The notes under the pieces are model-generated. The model worked only from the letters and a program-made list of their open reading frames with translations, had not been told where the DNA came from and made no database searches. From contig JADIYA010000025.1 of the NCBI GenBank assembly GCA_016705545.1, positions 1 to 7,445 of the forward strand: DNA of 7,445 bases, written 5' to 3'. Position numbers and translations under genes: made by a program. This document shows, in pieces, positions 6,373 to 7,445 of the stretch (the first letter of the stretch is position 1; each line of letters opens with the position of its first letter). The stretch is from Flavobacteriales bacterium (GTDB taxonomy: Bacteria; Bacteroidota; Bacteroidia; Flavobacteriales_F; PHOS-HE28).

Positions 6373-7032
6373 TCAGTCCTGGAACACGATCGCGAGGGAA
6401 AGGACATGGTTCCGCAACTGCTCGATCGCCTGGGTCTGGATCGAACTGTCATCTTCGGTCATGTTCGTGAGCCCATAGGAATACCGGAGCTCGGGTGCCA
6501 TGTAGAAGCTCGATACCTTGAACCTGTAGCCCACTGAAGCGTCGATCGAGAAGCGTGGGGTGGGGGAACTCACATCCTTGCCTACAGCGAGCTGCATCGC
6601 CGGCCCGAGGCCGAAGTATGGTCCAAGCCCGTTCGCGGTGGTGGTGCCCACCGCTTGGATCGCAAGCCCGAGGTCGGCGCTCTCCCAAGTCCTGCGCTCG
6701 CTGGTGCCATCGGAATAGGCATAGTCGAGCTGCACTTCGGCGAAGCTCAATGAGGGCATTGCCCGAAAGGCGAACCGCTCGCTGATCTCCTGCTCGTACA
6801 ACACCCCCATGCTGAAACCCCAGGTGGGATGGGGCGAAACATCCGTGATGCTGGCCGTCTGTGGAGGAGGTCCACTGCGCGGCCGCAGGGTCACCGACGG
6901 CATGGAGCGATCAGCGCCCACGAAAAAGCCGAAACGCGATGAAGGGCGTGCGGACGAGATATCGTCCTGTGCCACGGATGTGCCTACCAGGCACGTGGAA
7001 AGCGCCATGCCGATGATCCACCTGGTTGCCAT
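6373..7032 (-). CDS. PorT-family-like outer-membrane beta-barrel protein
   Basis: This intact frame of 219 residues starts at ATG 7030-7032. I chose it because a signal peptide follows at once (MATRWIIGMALSTCLVGTSVAQ, cleavage near SVA|Q); the open frame extends upstream to 7215 but that part is low-complexity and not protein-like. The mature part shows alternating-residue beta strands with aromatic girdles: FGFFVGAD, WGFSMGVLYEQEI, FAFRAMPSLSF, GPYFGLGPAMQLAVG, FSIDASVGYRF and FYMAPELRYSYGLTN. The last strand is HVLSLAIVFQD. The MAPELRYSYGLTN segment is typical of the PorT/OMP_b-brl_2 type of small barrels in Bacteroidota. PorT proper belongs to the T9SS machinery, but this family has many paralogues of unknown role, so a T9SS function is not claimed. 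Confidence 0.8.
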   Translation of the reverse strand: MATRWIIGMALSTCLVGTSVAQDDISSARPSSRFGFFVGADRSMPSVTLRPRSGPPPQTASITDVSPHPTWGFSMGVLYEQEISERFAFRAMPSLSFAEVQLDYAYSDGTSERRTWESADLGLAIQAVGTTTANGLGPYFGLGPAMQLAVGKDVSSPTPRFSIDASVGYRFKVSSFYMAPELRYSYGLTNMTEDDSSIQTQAIEQLRNHVLSLAIVFQD

Positions 7033-7342
7033 GGCCGGGTAACGGGGTGAGCAAACGATCATTGTTTCCAGTACTACCGGTCCACCACGAAGGACCACCG
7101 ATGTTCTCTCCGATCCCGATGCCCCAGTTGAGCCAACAGACCTATTGCCACCTGCGACATCCGATGCGATCCTCCGTGAGACCATGGTGCAGCATTCAAC
7201 ACAACATCTCTGCATCCTCAGAGCCGCAATTCACAGCATTCAATACCCTGCTTCGTGGACAGCTTCGACGGTGGAGGCGGGGACTTCGGGGCTTCGGCGA
7301 TGGGGACTTCGGAGGCGGTGCAGGCTGGACTGGTGACCCTCC
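7033..7342. other. Intergenic stretch upstream of the barrel gene
   Basis: No intact gene is seen. A short inverted repeat GGTCC (7079-7083)/GGACC (7092-7096) lies about 50 bases upstream of the barrel gene. CGTTTG near 7058-7063 on the minus strand weakly recalls a Bacteroidota -7 box without a good -33 partner. The right part holds a Gly-codon-rich tract described separately. Confidence 0.4.
7258..7336 (+). pseudogene. Possible remnant of a Gly-rich protein tail
   Basis: On the plus strand one frame reads DSFDGGGGDFG and the next FGDGDFGGGAGW. A third ends DW with a TGA at 7334-7336. Joined, these would make a Gly/Phe/Asp-rich tail ending in DW, a style seen at the C-terminus of some bacterial membrane proteins. 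At least two frameshifts are needed and no upstream domain is recognisable, so this may be chance in a GGC/GGA-rich tract. Confidence 0.2.
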
Positions 7343-7445
7343 CTACTTCTCCACCAGCAACACCAACTGCCCGCGGTGATAAGCCAGGTGGCTCGTGCGG
7401 CTGAGCAGCACGTTCAACCGGTTGCGGTGTGGTTCCTTCGCGAAG
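7343..7445 (-). CDS. DinB/DUF1572-like protein, C-terminal end only (continues beyond the window)
   Basis: From the right edge on the minus strand a frame of 33 residues runs to TAG at 7343-7345: HRNRLNVLLSRTSHLAYHRG followed by QLVLLVEK. The HxxxHRGQL-type ending is characteristic of DinB-superfamily four-helix proteins, where the last His belongs to a three-His metal site. Many members are thiol-transferase or putative metal-dependent enzymes of unknown substrate. Only the last helix is visible, so subfamily and start cannot be judged. It is on the same strand as the barrel gene and about 310 bases upstream of it. Confidence 0.55.
   Translation of the reverse strand, partial: FAKEPHRNRLNVLLSRTSHLAYHRGQLVLLVEK

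Noticed and set aside
5876..6478. 200-codon plus-strand frame
   Set aside because: It is antisense to the N-terminal ALDH relic and resembles the antisense frame over the full ALDH, so it is a duplicated shadow.
1..7445. CRISPR arrays, tRNA or rRNA genes
   Set aside because: I found no regularly spaced direct repeats and no tRNA cloverleaf or rRNA-like segments on either strand by reading.

Overview
The window looks like a decaying accessory segment of a Bacteroidota chromosome, most likely a high-GC Flavobacteriales-like lineage. Two secreted proteins end in type IX secretion (T9SS) sorting-type domains, one carries a SprB-type repeat, and there is a PorT-like outer-membrane beta-barrel. 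T9SS is confined to this phylum; the finer placement is a guess. Nearly all recognisable genes from base 1490 onward lie on the minus strand.

Bases 3-1368 (plus strand, visibly more AT-rich than the rest) hold the remains of one protein gene. Its coding sense jumps between all three frames about seven times and ends in a HEPN-like domain with an R-x4-H motif, so it is probably a dead, horizontally acquired HEPN ribonuclease or defence-type gene. Bases 1369-1489 carry a REP-like, hairpin-rich intergenic stretch. Bases 1490-1953 hold a broken C-terminal piece of an aldehyde dehydrogenase (ALDH), itself interrupted by a 153-bp MITE-like element with about 21-bp terminal inverted repeats. Bases 2037-2810 encode a small secreted SprB-repeat/T9SS protein cut by one in-frame TAG. 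Bases 3105-4454 encode a nearly complete ALDH with all catalytic residues, whose ancestral start codon seems to be lost. Bases 4601-5811 encode a secreted Asp-box (BNR) repeat/T9SS protein with one frameshift. Bases 5909-6328 are an N-terminal ALDH fragment with nonsense codons and frameshifts. Bases 6373-7032 encode an intact outer-membrane beta-barrel protein, and 7343-7445 is the C-terminus of a DinB-like protein running off the window.

The most notable structure is the set of three ALDH copies. The minus-strand order is N-terminal fragment, secreted gene, full ALDH, secreted gene, C-terminal fragment. The two fragments do not overlap and cover opposite ends of the enzyme, as if an older ALDH gene had been split and its middle replaced by a block carrying a second ALDH, or as if a tandem array had been eroded. 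The N-terminal fragment still has the ATG that the full copy lacks.

I see no living novel system. What is visible is a graveyard: a dead HEPN gene, a small palindromic mobile element, duplicated ALDH debris and two damaged T9SS cargo genes. The long error-free frames of the full ALDH and the barrel protein argue that most of the damage is biological, not sequencing error, but I cannot prove this from the sequence alone.
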